DNA of 64,000 nt. Origin: Marsupella aquatica. Its lineage: Eukaryota; Marchantiophyta. Below are positions 1-11,500 of this stretch, piece by piece. How positions within the stretch are numbered: the stretch's first letter is position 1; the number at the start of each line of letters is the position of its first letter. The stretch lies in assembly GCA_973895155.1 (NCBI GenBank), contig OZ316897.1:20026001-20090000 (forward strand), in the 5' to 3' direction. The notes beneath the pieces were generated by a model. The model saw only the letters and a list, made by a program, of their open reading frames with translations. It searched no databases and was not told the origin of the DNA. The translations under genes and the position numbers were made by a program.

Positions 1-1050
1 CAAGCTTTCCCCAAGAATGGCTGCCTTAGTCCATGCCAAAGTGTGACCTTTTAATTCCCACAGTGGCCGCCCCGCGTTCTTGATTGCCTCCAAACTTCCA
101 ACAACGTGATTCTCCTGATTAGCAATTCGTTGAGCTCAGCACTTGTGGGTATCCACAAAAAATTTTCTAATACCTCCTCCGCTCCCATGAATGTCGTCTT
201 ATGAATCCCCCATAATCGTGCAAGCTCTGCTCATCCCCTAGTTGCTTGTTCCGGCTCCACATCTTGGTAAGTGGGTATGAGCTGCCCTGATTCTTCAAGC
301 AAACAGCCCCAGTACTTTCCTACCTGATTGACAGTGTTCATTCCACCGATCAAAATGAAGCTTATGCAATCCTCCCACCCAGTACCTACTTCATAGCTAA
401 CAGTTGCTCCACTCCACAAAGTCAAGGCTGTGTGAACAAGAATGAGCAATTGGCAAAGTATCGGTCCCCACCTCCACGAAGCCGCCACTTAGTCGCTTGT
501 GTAATCTGGGCATGGATTAGGTCGTAACCCTAATCTTGCTTGCTGCTGTTCGTTGATCTTGAATTACCACCATTGAAACTCCTTAGCTAGTTCCGTAATC
601 GGCTCAAGAGTCCTTATTATTACTTCAATTACCACATAATATATACATAATACTATTTACAAAAAGATTTTTTGCTTAACCAAAACTAAATGATTCCTGG
701 CGAGGCATCACACCCTCCCATGACACTTCAGAATTACGTTCAGAGAACCGACGTTCCCTCATATAACCAACTGGAACACTATACTCGTAGGAATTAGTGA
801 CAAATATGAACACCAGATATCGTTAGACATGCTAGTTCGACACTATTAGTCAGATAATGATAAATAACCTACATTGCACCCATAGGGATGGTAATACTCT
901 TGCCTCCCAAAAGAAAGTAGGGGGGTTTAATGAGGTTACATCCCCCACTCACATGCTATTATACACCACAATTTACAACACATACATTAAGGAGGATAAA
1001 TTTACAGTAGATAAGTTGGTTGCACCCTTCCCATTGTAATGGTACAACCA
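1..1050. other. No recognised gene; probable retroelement debris
   Basis: No exon or protein family can be recognised here. Open frames are short (an 85-codon minus-strand frame at 231-488 and a 60-codon plus-strand frame at 857-1039) and match nothing I know. The stretch lies directly upstream of the candidate LTR at 1059, so it may be the decayed 3' internal part of that element, but no conserved retroelement motif survives to show it. Confidence 0.4.
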
Positions 1051-1296
1051 AGGGGGAGTGTTGTAACCTAAGGTTAAGTCTACTCCTAATCATGGTGTAA
1101 CCACTAACCTAAGGTAGTTATTACAACCACCTGAGTAACTACCTCTATGTATATATGTTTCCCTACATGAATGAGAAGACTATTCTATGTAGTACTCAAC
1201 AACAGTAGGATTATATCTTGTGTTTGCACGGATGAATAATATTGTCCTGCTGTAGGAGGATTAAACCAAGTCCGTGACCGAGGCCAGTCGGTCACA
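1051..1296 (+). mobile_element. Candidate Copia-type polypurine tract plus LTR
   Basis: A purine run (aagggggag, 1051-1058) is followed at once by TGTTGTAACC, the classical order polypurine tract then 5'-TG of a 3' LTR in Ty1/Copia elements. The next ~240 bp are LTR-like: a short tatatatg stretch, then a possible transcript-end region, with a candidate CA terminus near 1296. No matching 5' LTR was found in the window, so this is a solo or truncated 3' LTR. The right boundary is a guess. Confidence 0.4.
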
Positions 1297-1299
1297 AAG

Positions 1300-3290
1300 G
1301 CTGAACAAAACTATACAACTACTAATATACTAAGTCAGAAGATGATTGCATTACTCTCCAAATCAAAAGCATATATGTCTTAGAAATGCCAACATTTGTC
1401 ATTGATTTTCCATTCAATTATTCTTGAGAAACCAAGAGTTACCTGGAATTCAATTGAAGAGGGTCGCGCATCATAGAAAAAAAATAGGGAAAAGAATCCA
1501 TGTGTCTCTGAGGACTCACTAGTTCCTTGCATCACTTCATTTGTCAAATTAATCTCCAACAAGGTGTTGTGGTTCACCAGTCTTTCAAGTCAAATTGGCT
1601 AAATAGTGACGTTGGGGTAAACTCCACTGTTACGGTCTGGTCTGTTCGGACTACGGCCAGAGTTGGTATCAGGATGGGGTGGGGGTGAGGCCAAGAGGGT
1701 GCAAACTGAGTCCGGAGGATGTTGGTTGAGTCAAGAAATGGGATCCTCTTTGTCTGAGCTCAAGTTTACCGCGTTCACCACAGACCAAACTTGAACTGTG
1801 GCGAGCAACTTGTTTGCTACCTCGGGGACGACCTTTGTTGTTGTTGTTGTTGTTGCTGCTGCGGTCCGCTCCCCGCAGGTCCTGGTGAGGAGGGCATGGG
1901 TACCACCATATGGGTTGGGGCTGGAGGCACATCTCTGGTTTGCAACAAAGGAGGAGCCTGATGCTGCTCCTGTTGTTGCAATGATCGTCCAGCTATGATG
2001 CCATCGATACTCAGCTTCTCAATTAAAACTCTTGCTCGGGTACATGATCAAAATGGTGTTGTGCTAAGTGAATTGTGCCCGAAAGTGTGTAGATTTTATT
2101 GGGGATGCAAACGAGAGCTTTCCAAAGATCCAGGCACTTGTTACCGTCAAAGAAATGTTGGGCCACGTACTCCTGCAAGGTGTGATCTTGATCAAGCGGG
2201 AGGCTGAAATTGACGTTGCAATGCTTCTTGGCTATGGCACAGATAGCTCGACTAAATTCCTTTGTGTAGGCTAGCCTTCACGGATTGAATTGAGCGTATG
2301 ATGTAGCAATGTGCTTAGCTGGTGAGTAAAATGGTGCCAAAAGGTAATGATATACAAGGGATATGCATGAGTTCAGCCTGCAAACCCACCTTGAACCTCT
2401 ACTGATAGTGAGTGCAATGTAGAAACAATCACAAGTGAATTAGCGTTCTTATTGATGACAACAAGGGAGCACGTACTAATCCAAGGGTTTCAGGTAAGAC
2501 TATGCTTTGTAGAAATACTTTCAGGTATGACTATCTCCAAAAAATTGAGAGGGAATAACTAAAGAGAGTAAATATTAGGTACCTTAAGTACTGCTTACCT
2601 TGCAAAAGTATTTCAAAACATGAAAAAAATGAAGATGGGAGTGACAAGGGCTAAATACTTTGTACATAAAACTATATACATATTTTTAAGCAAAAGTGAC
2701 AGTACGCTAAAAATGGCTTTTAGAGAGTACATTTGGTGGACTAAGGTAGATAGTTGTATGATTATGTTACTATTAAAAAATGGAAAAAGTAATCACACGG
2801 GCCATGAGAAAGGGTTGCAGGGACAAGGGGGCCCATTAAGTATATTGGAAAGGTGAGGGGCTTGTCAGGAATATCTTTACCTAGAGGGGCCATCAAGTAT
2901 TTTGCTGCTCATCTTACAAGAGAAACGTTTGATATACTAGACAGAAGAATGATGTACATTCTTCATAGACCGTACAGACTCTTGTGGCCAAAAAGTTTTG
3001 GAGTCATTTGGCGCCCCCTCCGCAAAACTGACTTTCAGTTCAGCCAATGACAGAAGAGCAAACCTTCTCTAGTAGAATTGTTTTGTATATGCTGGAGCTC
3101 CGCCAAATCTAGTTGGACGGGTGGCCAATACTGCTAATTTAGTGAAGCGCCACATGCAGCAGCTCAGCCACAAATTAATATTGAAGCCAGTGGACATGAC
3201 ATGCTGTTGATTAAATTCCTCAGCTCTAATTAAGCCTCATAGGTAGACTCCTCCTTGTGAGTTGTGACTCATAGGTAGGTAGACTGCTCC
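1300..3290. other. No supported gene; TTG/CTG microsatellite at 1835-1861
   Basis: The only clear structure is a TTG repeat running into CTG (about 1835-1861), which produces opposite-strand open frames of Val/Ala and Asn tracts and explains the apparent short ORFs around 1669-1998. Nothing else between 1300 and 3290 shows splice-coherent coding or a recognisable family. Confidence 0.5.
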
Positions 3291-3299
3291 TATATTATT

Positions 3300-3530
3300 C
3301 TAAGTCTGGGTACTGTAGTTGACTCTTGCTACGCCAATTTACTGGTCCCCTGAAATGCAAATGAAATACTGAAGATACCCTTCCATAGAAAGTCCGTAAT
3401 CAGCGTCTCTAAATCAATCAGGTGAGTGCGGCATCTTTTGGTAGAAGAGTCCAAAATCCACAGTGCCTTCGATGTAGCAAATGATATGTTTGGTGGCATC
3501 TAAGTGAAATATACACATACGTTTTACAGA
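3300..3530 (-). pseudogene. Ty1/Copia reverse transcriptase-RNase H fragment
   Basis: On the minus strand, the frame ending near 3414 reads HLDATKHIICYIEGTVDFGL, the Copia region usually seen as H..A.KR.LRYI.GT.D.GL just before RNase H. Further along, in shifted frames, come DADYGLSMEGY and then NWRSKSQ, corresponding to the D..WAGD and ISW.SKKQ segments of Copia RNase H. Stops and frame shifts separate the pieces, so this is a dead fragment. It sits just downstream of the reverse-transcriptase element at 3745-6828, in the same orientation, but belongs to a different retroelement class. Confidence 0.65.
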
Positions 3531-3597
3531 AAAAGGCCAAATAGAGTACAAAAGAATAAACAAGAGAGGTCCCAAGTGGACAAAACCAAACGCAAAA

Positions 3598-3691
3598 GAA
3601 GTGAGCAAAAGGAAACCCTAAAAACCAAGAAAGAGGAACTAAAAGAAGTGAGCAAAAGGAAACCCCTAAAAACCAAGAAAGAGGAACTAAA
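3598..3691. repeat. 47-bp tandem duplication
   Basis: Two adjacent copies of an A-rich 47-bp unit beginning gaagtgagcaaaaggaaac start at 3598 and 3645 and differ at only a base or so. They lie between the Copia fragment and the 3' end of the reverse-transcriptase element, so they could be part of that element's 3' untranslated tail. Confidence 0.75.
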
Positions 3692-3744
3692 ACTACCGCA
3701 AATGGACCAAGGTCCTCAACATACCTAGCAAAAGTGGCAATAAG

Positions 3745-6700
3745 CTAGTGGTCTACATCAAGCGTCGAAACTAGATCGGCAAGTGGGACAGGAATATCCT
3801 CTAGGAGGGCTAGCCGCTGCGGAGTCACACTAGCACCCACTGTCAGAGATCGACGATAGATGGCCCGAGCTTGAGCACGCTGTAAGGTGACTGAAATGCG
3901 TTGGCAAAAGTGCATGGTCAAAATAGATAGCGGGGGCCCGGTGGGACCCATCCGGCCGTGAACATCCCGAGTAGCTTGGCGAAGAAGCCCGTCAAACTGA
4001 TGATGGAGACGCCCAAATATCTCAAGAGCAAGGGGCAGGAAGCTATCAGATGAAGCGCGTGTAGCATATTTGGCCTCCTTCGTTGTTGTTGCTCGTGATG
4101 CTGCTGCCCCTGCCGTTGTTGCCGTTGTCCCAATGATGTCTTGGCGCAATGGGTTTGCCACCACTACATCTGCCAAAGTACGATGACCTTCACGGACCAT
4201 GGTAAGATCCACCCATAACCGCTATGATGGAGGACCAGGTAACTCGAGCACCACCTCCCGCCGCGCACAGACCAAAGAGCCAGAGAAACTCCGCTGAAGA
4301 CATCCGCAGGTGAGGAATGATTGGATTGGCCTGAAGCCAGCCTCCTGCGCCCTTCCCTCTGGAAGAAAGAATCCGAGCTCGGTCCGTGTCAGGTGCCTCG
4401 GTGAGGATGCTGGAAAGGGTGAAAGCGTGCATACGCCCAGCAAGGTCTGCCTGAAGACGAACGGGGTCCAAGGATAAAAACTCCTGGAATGAAGGTAATG
4501 CAACTCGAACAGGATCGGGTAATGATGACAGCGCCGTGCGTAAATGAACCTGAAATGGGAGGGAACCCTCCTCCACCTCCATGAGAGACGAAAGTAAAAA
4601 AGGTCGATCCTCCGTAAGGAAACGATCTGCCAACAATGAGAAGGCGGCCGCCCACGCGCCCAAGAAGGCCAAAGGTGCAAGGCGCTCAGTGGAAGTAAGC
4701 CCAAAACCACCGTGAGAAATAGGAAGACTGAGCTGTCGATGAAGCCACGGAGATGAGAGCAAAGTACCTGGCCCTAAAAGAGAGGCCAAAGTCTCACGAA
4801 TGAAGACATCAAACGCTCGGAGGTGTAGATAAAGATCCTCGGTAGGGGGATGCGTCTGAGCCAAATAGGACGCACGAGGGTGGATGCATCTCAACAACAA
4901 CCCAAATGCTGCCTGAGAGTCTGCTAACTTAGGGAGCATAGGAGTAGGGGCTAAGGCAGCCTGGAGAGCGTCAGCAATGAAAGATGAGCAAAAGGAGGGG
5001 GTACCAACTGGGGAGCCAAGGACCCGAAGACCGTCGGCTGGACGCAAGAACCTAGGGGGAAGCGCAAGATCAGAGGGTAACCCAGCCGGATTCCATGCAC
5101 GACTCTTCACCGGCTGAACTCGTAAACCGAGGCCCAAAAAATGGATGGAAAGGGTGGCGAGGGCAGAAGTAACAGCAACAGATGGACCAATGATGTGGGT
5201 GTCATCTGAAAGGGAGGGGAAGATACACTGGGGGTGGGCCGCGGAGGCTTCCCGTAAAGCAGTAAAATGGGCAATGGCAAAAAGAGGCCCACCCAAAGGG
5301 TCACCCTGACGTGTACCTTCTGCAGAAGAAAGAGTGGTATACACTCTTGTACAGGTATGATGACTATAGAAGAGGGGGGCCTCGAACCCATAAAAACAAC
5401 GGACAAAGGGGATAAGGGACTGGATGTCTGGATCCGCTGCCCTCAAAGCACGAAAAATTGCTGCCCGAGAAACCGTATTGAAAGCATTGGAGACATCAAC
5501 CTGGAGGACAACCCAATCAGGGTGGAGGTCCAAGGTAGCATGAATACCCGCAATAACTGTCTCACAACCGCCAGGAACGCCCACTGCAAACTGATGTGGA
5601 GAGAGATGATCCGATAGTGCAGAGCGATACTGCGATGAAAGTGTGCGAGACACCAGACAAAGAAAAACCTCTCCAATAGCTATGGGCCGAACACCCGGTG
5701 AAGACTTAGCCATGGCCAATAAACGAGAAGCACTCAAAAGCCGAGAGATGGGAGGAGGCAAACGGCCGGCAGCAATACACTGGCAAAAGGAAAAGAAAAC
5801 TGGAAAACCAGACTGAGGATCCTCAGGGGGGAATAAATCACGAAAATGCTCAAAGACATAGCCAGAGGGGCCACCAGCTGTGCAACGCGGAGCATGGAGG
5901 AAAGCATAGGTGAAGTGGTCCCTACTAAACTGAAGATCCTCCTCAGGCTCAAAATCCTCCACGAACAAAGGGAGCTGATCATAGGGCTGCGGATGGAGAT
6001 CCTGAAGGGCCGTCAAGGTGACCTCGCCAGGGGGGGCTGGTGTGGTGGGAGAAAGGGCCTGGACCGCACGACAATATTCACCAGCCTGGGCTAAACGACA
6101 AGAGCGACGAAGACATCTATGCTTTGGAGGATGAGAGTGGCGAGCTGGGTCAGACAAAGCACGGGTAGTAAAGGAACGGGCTCGAAGAAAGTACTCTTCC
6201 TGAAGCTGTTCCCAATCTCCCCGCAGAAAACGATGGATACGGGAGGCAGTCTCACGATGACCCACACGACCACCGTGACTTAGGAGGGTAAGAGTCCACT
6301 GTGGAAAAAGCATGAGTAAAGACCAATAGGAGACCTCGATAGGATGCGCCAAGATAAGCTGCATGAGTTGCAACAAGGATGATCGAACTAATGGGCGCAA
6401 CGCTAGTGGGATGTGGTTATAAAGGCGAGGTCTAATGTACCCTGGATGGTAGGCTGGAAGGGGGTCTAGAGAGCGAACCCAACTCCATGCCTGCTCGGAA
6501 GCCGCCAAGGAAGGAGGGGCAGAGCTAACTGGGTCAAGAGGGGGCTGGGGCTGAGATTGTGCTTGCTGGCAACGTTGGCACCGGCCCCGCCCGCGGTGAT
6601 GAGGAAGGGAGAGGCCAACCCAGCCACACTCAGGACAAGTATGCAAGGGACGTTCGTCTGGGGAGGGAGCAGGGAACGACTGGACAGGAGGTGGGGGGGA

Positions 6701-6828
6701 ACCGACGTGGATGAAGAGGCCGGAGGGGGATGCTGGAGGGGTGGAGGGGGAATGGGGTGGGGAGAGGAGCCAGGGCGTCGATGGGGTGGGCAGTAGACTG
6801 GGGGGACTGGAAGAGCATCGGGCATAGG
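3745..6828 (-). mobile_element. Non-LTR-type reverse transcriptase element, frame-broken
   Basis: A GC-rich minus-strand coding region covers most of this span. Counting from codon 6646, an N-terminal Cys/His cluster (CPECGWVG then CQRC, residues 4-26) looks like a small zinc finger. Reverse-transcriptase motifs follow in order: RPIAIGEV (320-327), LQVDVSNAFNT (381-391), EGTRQGDPLGGPLFA (443-457) and the catalytic box LSDDTHIIG (479-487), an S-D-D variant of Y-A-D-D. The first frame stops at 4190. The C-terminal domain (VREGHRTLADV, then a block rich in LPLALEIFGRL and LQRAQARAIYRRS) continues in another frame at 4212-3745, so one indel near 4200-4215 breaks the protein. The in-frame region extends without a stop upstream to about 6828 but has no ATG; the first in-frame candidate is a TTG. 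No endonuclease domain, integrase or protease was seen. Base composition is far richer in GC than the flanks. Confidence 0.75.
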
Positions 6829-6829
6829 G

Positions 6830-7900
6830 TCATCACGAAGAGGAGAGAGATCCAATGAAGAAGAGCAAACACGAAGGCGACCACGAGGCGGGGGGGGGAG
6901 GAGGAGGGAGAACTGTGTGGGGGGGCTGGGCGCTTGCCCCGCGCCAACACTCTCAACGTAGACATGACAGGTCGCAACCCGATAAAAGCAAAAGCGCATC
7001 AAGAAGCGACAAAAGGCCCAACCAAGGCATGTGAAAAGAAAGGGAAGGCTATGGAGAGAGCCCACCGCGTCAAAATCCGAGAAACGGCGCCACCGCTAGC
7101 CTAGAAAACCGTTGAGCACGTGCAGGCACAGCCGGGAACAAAGCTGGAGCACTCGTCGATGTGTCCGTTGAAGAGTCGGTGCGAGTCAATATCTCTCCGC
7201 TGATTTGAGCGTGCTGCTACAGCTCCCGAAGATGGTGGAAGAAGAAAGGCAACCACCAATCGGAGGAGAAACATGGCAATATAGGAATGCTCCAAAGCTG
7301 ATCAAGGGAATCCGTCACCATAAATGGAGGAGTAAATCAGAATCGTAATCGGAGCCGAAAGTGGTTGATATGTCACCAAAAGGACCGCGGTAGGGATAGA
7401 TGTTGCATTCCCGGACAAGAGCTGGCCAAATCACATGAGAATGCCGGATTCCGTGAACGAGGAACTGCTACAAGACCCCAAAGCTAATTGAAAGTGAGAA
7501 CGATGGAAATTGAAGAAAAAACGTGAGAGCTAATCAAAGTCCAATCGGGGCAATAGGAGACCAATTGGACCGCTCTTGGGATCAATCTGATTCTCCCGGA
7601 GAAGAGCTATATAAAGCACTTGAGAAATCTGAAATCCGTGAAAGATTGACCAAGATATGACCGTCGAAAGGAAGACGAAAATTGCAGAAAAACGACGAAA
7701 ATGAATGTGACCATAAGTATGTCGATACGGCACCGTTTTGGACGTGTTTTATATCGATTTGATGCGCCTCGACAAGAGCAAGCTAATGCAACTGAGAAAA
7801 CTGGATTCCGAGAAAAACTGAGTGCGGGAGGGTAGTCGAAGTGGCACAAAAACTGTGCTACAATCTAAACTCCATAGCCAGGAGCTCAAAGACCTAAGAC
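6830..7900. other. GC-rich flank of the RT element, then non-coding DNA
   Basis: The first ~250 bp stay GC-rich and open in several frames; they may be the decayed 5' leader of the reverse-transcriptase element (proline-rich reading on the minus strand). From about 7100 to 7900 composition falls to the local average and no coding signal is recognisable. Confidence 0.4.
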
Positions 7901-7921
7901 CTCAAGTCAAAAAAAAAGTGG

Positions 7922-7972
7922 AGCTTGCCACACTTAGATGCCACACTAAGTGGCATCTAAGTGTGGCAAGCT
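7922..7972. repeat. Perfect 23-bp inverted repeat with 5-nt loop
   Basis: Positions 7922-7944 are the exact reverse complement of 7950-7972; the loop is actaa (7945-7949). The arm begins agcttgccacactta. No protein frame explains it. It could be a young MITE remnant, a small-RNA precursor or a simple palindromic insertion. Confidence 0.9.
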
Positions 7973-8430
7973 TGACTTGTGGTTTCAATTCTGCAAAATC
8001 TCCTAGCAAGATTGACAGCATAATTATATACATAATATCTGGTGAGGTATTGCCATGGTTAAATAAATCAGTCAAATAAAAAACTAAATGTATTTATTGT
8101 TATGTCAATCTCAACTTGATCAGGACAATAGCTTGCTAAGATCTGAAGGGCATATGCAGTTCCTCTTTTTCGCTGCTCTTGTTTTGTTGAAGAAATCCAA
8201 AATCCTCACCTGCTTCCTCATTGCTAGGAAACTAAAGCCCAGACGAACCTCCACTTTGTCTATGAAGCCCAAAAGGACTGGGAAAGTTTCGATGGCCTTG
8301 CTCAGAATATTTAAACTGACTCAGATACCACTGGTTACACTTTGACTATAATGTGACCTATAAATGGTCTCCTTAGTTACCATTTGCAGCTGGTTTCAAT
8401 TATATTATTGAATCGATTTCCTCAGTAAGT

Positions 8431-8530
8431 TGACAACTTTGAACTTGAAAGACATCAAGACGTCATGCCATTACTCAGGATCACCATGACGTCTTGACTA
8501 CTTTCTCCCCAAGGTAGTCAAAGTTGTCAG
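8431..8530. repeat. Imperfect hairpin of about 100 bp
   Basis: The left arm (8431-8467) and right arm (8484-8530) pair over two blocks: tgacaactttga with tcaaagttgtca at the base, and tcaagacgtcatg with catgacgtcttga near the loop. A CTTTC block and an asymmetric internal bulge lie between. The geometry resembles a plant microRNA precursor or a small foldback transposon; the arms match no microRNA family I know. Confidence 0.7.
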
Positions 8531-8539
8531 GCTTTGCAA

Positions 8540-11500
8540 TCCGCAACCGGTTTTTGGGTGTAAAAGTGACAATCGCTTTACACAGTCCATGGGGATGGGC
8601 AGGGACAATGTCTTGGTAGATCTGGGCTTTTATTTCCTTGAATTAGGGACTGGTGTCAAGAAAATTCACTCCAAACATACTTAAGACAACTTACAACTAT
8701 ACAGCCCCGGAGAATCTCACCATGGTCCCTGGAATGTACTTGAGAATCAAAACTCAAATACTTGTGTTTGTTGGGGTGTTTTTGGTGTGCTCGTTTTACA
8801 AGTTTGAAAGTGTGTACTTTCCAGTAGTGCCACATGTATTAATTCCATAACGAATGAGCCTGTTTGGCAAAATTAGTAAGTTATTTTTTCTACTTTTCCC
8901 ACCTAGCTACATACCCCATTTGCCAGAATTTGACGGACCCCTTAAATCTAGTAAGATCTAATGTTCATAAATAAATCTAAGAAAATATATAAGAAATATA
9001 TTCAGAATAATAATCTTCCATTGACACTATGGGACAAAAGGAAAAACCTTGAAAAAACAGGTTGGTAGGGACACTACGGTTGCGTGGTCCCAGGCTGGTT
9101 GACCATTGAGCATCTCACGGGCTGAAGCCAGTGAACTACTGTAGTGAAGGGACTAGAGGGCTGCTATGAATGGGCTACAGGAGTACACTAGTACAGGGTC
9201 TGGGCCCAAGGAGTCCTTTTCAAACTACGTGGCCTCGTGTGAGGTTTTTCTCCCTGGAAGGGCCCCATCAAGTCTTTTTCTCTGTCTAGTGTGGGGGAAA
9301 AAAACACCCGCTCCATCCAACAGGGATTCTGGCTGATGTCATCAGGTGGACACTATGGGAGAAAAGTGCCGCTCCTTATATTAAAGCATTGTAAGATACT
9401 TTGAGTGTCCTTTAGGCCTTTTGGATTAGTTAAAGGCTTGGGGCAAGCCACGTAGAATGACTTGCGCTAACGAAAAGGCGGTGCGTGGGAGCTGTGTGAA
9501 CTGTTTTGTCTTCTTCGCTTCCAATAACGTTCTCTTTAGAAAAGATAACGAAGAAAATCCAGTGCACAGAACAGACAGCCTAGAAGGTCTCCTCCATGGC
9601 CTGTGTTGCAGGTGGGGAAACGTGGATCCCAAGCTTCTGATTTGATCTGCGTCTGAAGACAAACAAACAACCCGGCCTGTCAAACTTTACAGCTAAGGGA
9701 CAAAATATTGAAAAGACAAATCAACGGAGAAGGGTGTCCAGAGTGCAGAGAGGACAGCCCCAGAACCTGTTGTGGTGGGGAAATGTCGATGTCCTGTACA
9801 GTGCCTTTTCTTACGAGTTAATTCTCGCTGGTCCAGCTTCTAACTTGTCTCATTCATTAACTTCCAGGCAGAAAAATTCTTGGAGTCTCAAGTCATTTAT
9901 TCCCTCACCAGCCCAAATTATTGTGCAGTGCATAATTGTAGGCGAAGCCATGCTATCATTGATTTATGGTGGCTTTACAAGAAGTGGGGGCAGATTCCAT
10001 TTTGTTATGGTCTCCAAGATCTGATCAGAGCCATCCATTTGGCAGAAATTGCAAAGATAAAGCTGCTGGGGCAAGGCAAAGATGTCAGACAAACCAAAAA
10101 ATGGTTCATGATGGTCGTTATTGAGACATGTTACGTGTTGGCAAGGCAAAGATGTCATGACTTTATAGTTGGCAAGGCAAACATATCAAAATAAACCCAA
10201 AAAAGAACGTTGCAGGAGGGAAGTTGTTGAGGCATGTTGTGTGTTCTCAGGACCTTATAGTTGACTCAGCCATTTCAAGGCAAGGCAAAATGCTGGGACT
10301 GTTTTTCTACAAAAAATAAAACAATTAAAACAAACCAAAAATTGTGAAAATAGTTGCCTTCACTTTTGCATTTTAATTTTATTTTGGAAAAAGATATTGC
10401 TGTTGTTGTGAGAGCCCAAACTTGTTGAGGAGAGCAAGAAGTGGGATGGTGAGAGGGAGCACAAGAGAGGTAATGATCCCCAAGGGCTTTGCAGGGTCAA
10501 GGGGTGGTCACACAATGCTGTTGGGAGGGGAACTTATTATTGTTTCCCTCCCCCCTTTTCCCCATTTCTTCACTCCCTTGCCACTTCCTGCCACACAATT
10601 AAATAAATAGGAAAAGTGCACCTTAAAACAAATAGAGAACAAAGGAATAAAAAGCAAAATAATCCATTTCCCTTCCTTCTAAGCTCTTGTACTCTAAGCA
10701 AAAACCCCCAAAAGTTTCTCATGCCATTCTTTCCCAGCATGCCTACTTTGGTATTTGCAGAAAAACATTCTTGGTGATATCACATATCCCCTGTCCGCCT
10801 CATAATGGATTCCCAAGTACCTTGTATACAGTAGTGCTTGGCAACACACCAGAACAATGCAAATGGCCATCTTTGTGTGTGGCACTTGGCAAATTGTTTG
10901 GATGATTAGTGAGTGGCAGGTGAGAACAAACTTTTTGACAGAGTCCAGTTGGGTGGTTTAAATAAATCAAGGTTAGTTCACAATTTTTGTGTATTTTGTG
11001 CTTTGGCGCAATAAAACCCACCAAAAAATGTTCTGTGATACTGGGTAAAATTTCTGAATGTGTTCTTTGTGTGTTCAGGGAAAACCTCATTTGCACCAAG
11101 AACAAAAATGTGTGGCAACTGATAAAACTTTTTTACTCTTCAAATTTTGATGTAGATGAGGGTGGTTGGGATGGAATGTAAAGAGCTATGGGATGGAGGA
11201 AAGAGGACTATGGGTTGGAGGTCAAAAGGGCTATGGGATAGAGGGGTTGAAGGACGGCTATGGGTGAAGGGTTGTTGGCAAGCGGGCTATGAGATGGATT
11301 TATCTGGTCAATCATGCCAACAAAAGTCTAAAGTCCAAAGTACAAAGTCAAACAAAAAGTACAAAAGTTAATCACCTTCAGCACTAACGTTTTTATTGTT
11401 TTGAGGGTGATGAGCAGGAGAAGCTGGAGGCAATTGCGTAGTATAGTATGGGTATATATAGTGATGAGCAGGAGTAGCCGGAGGACTGTTGCATGGTGTG

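Noticed and set aside
5380-5400. tRNA-like cctcgaaccc word
   Set aside because: It lies within RT coding sequence and has no matching A box or stems.
6466-7065. 199-codon proline/serine-rich minus-strand frame
   Set aside because: Overlaps the 5' part of the RT element in another frame; GC-rich composition explains its openness.
7922-8530. CRISPR-like arrangement of palindromes
   Set aside because: The two hairpins differ in sequence, there are no regularly spaced repeats or spacers, and the DNA is eukaryotic nuclear.
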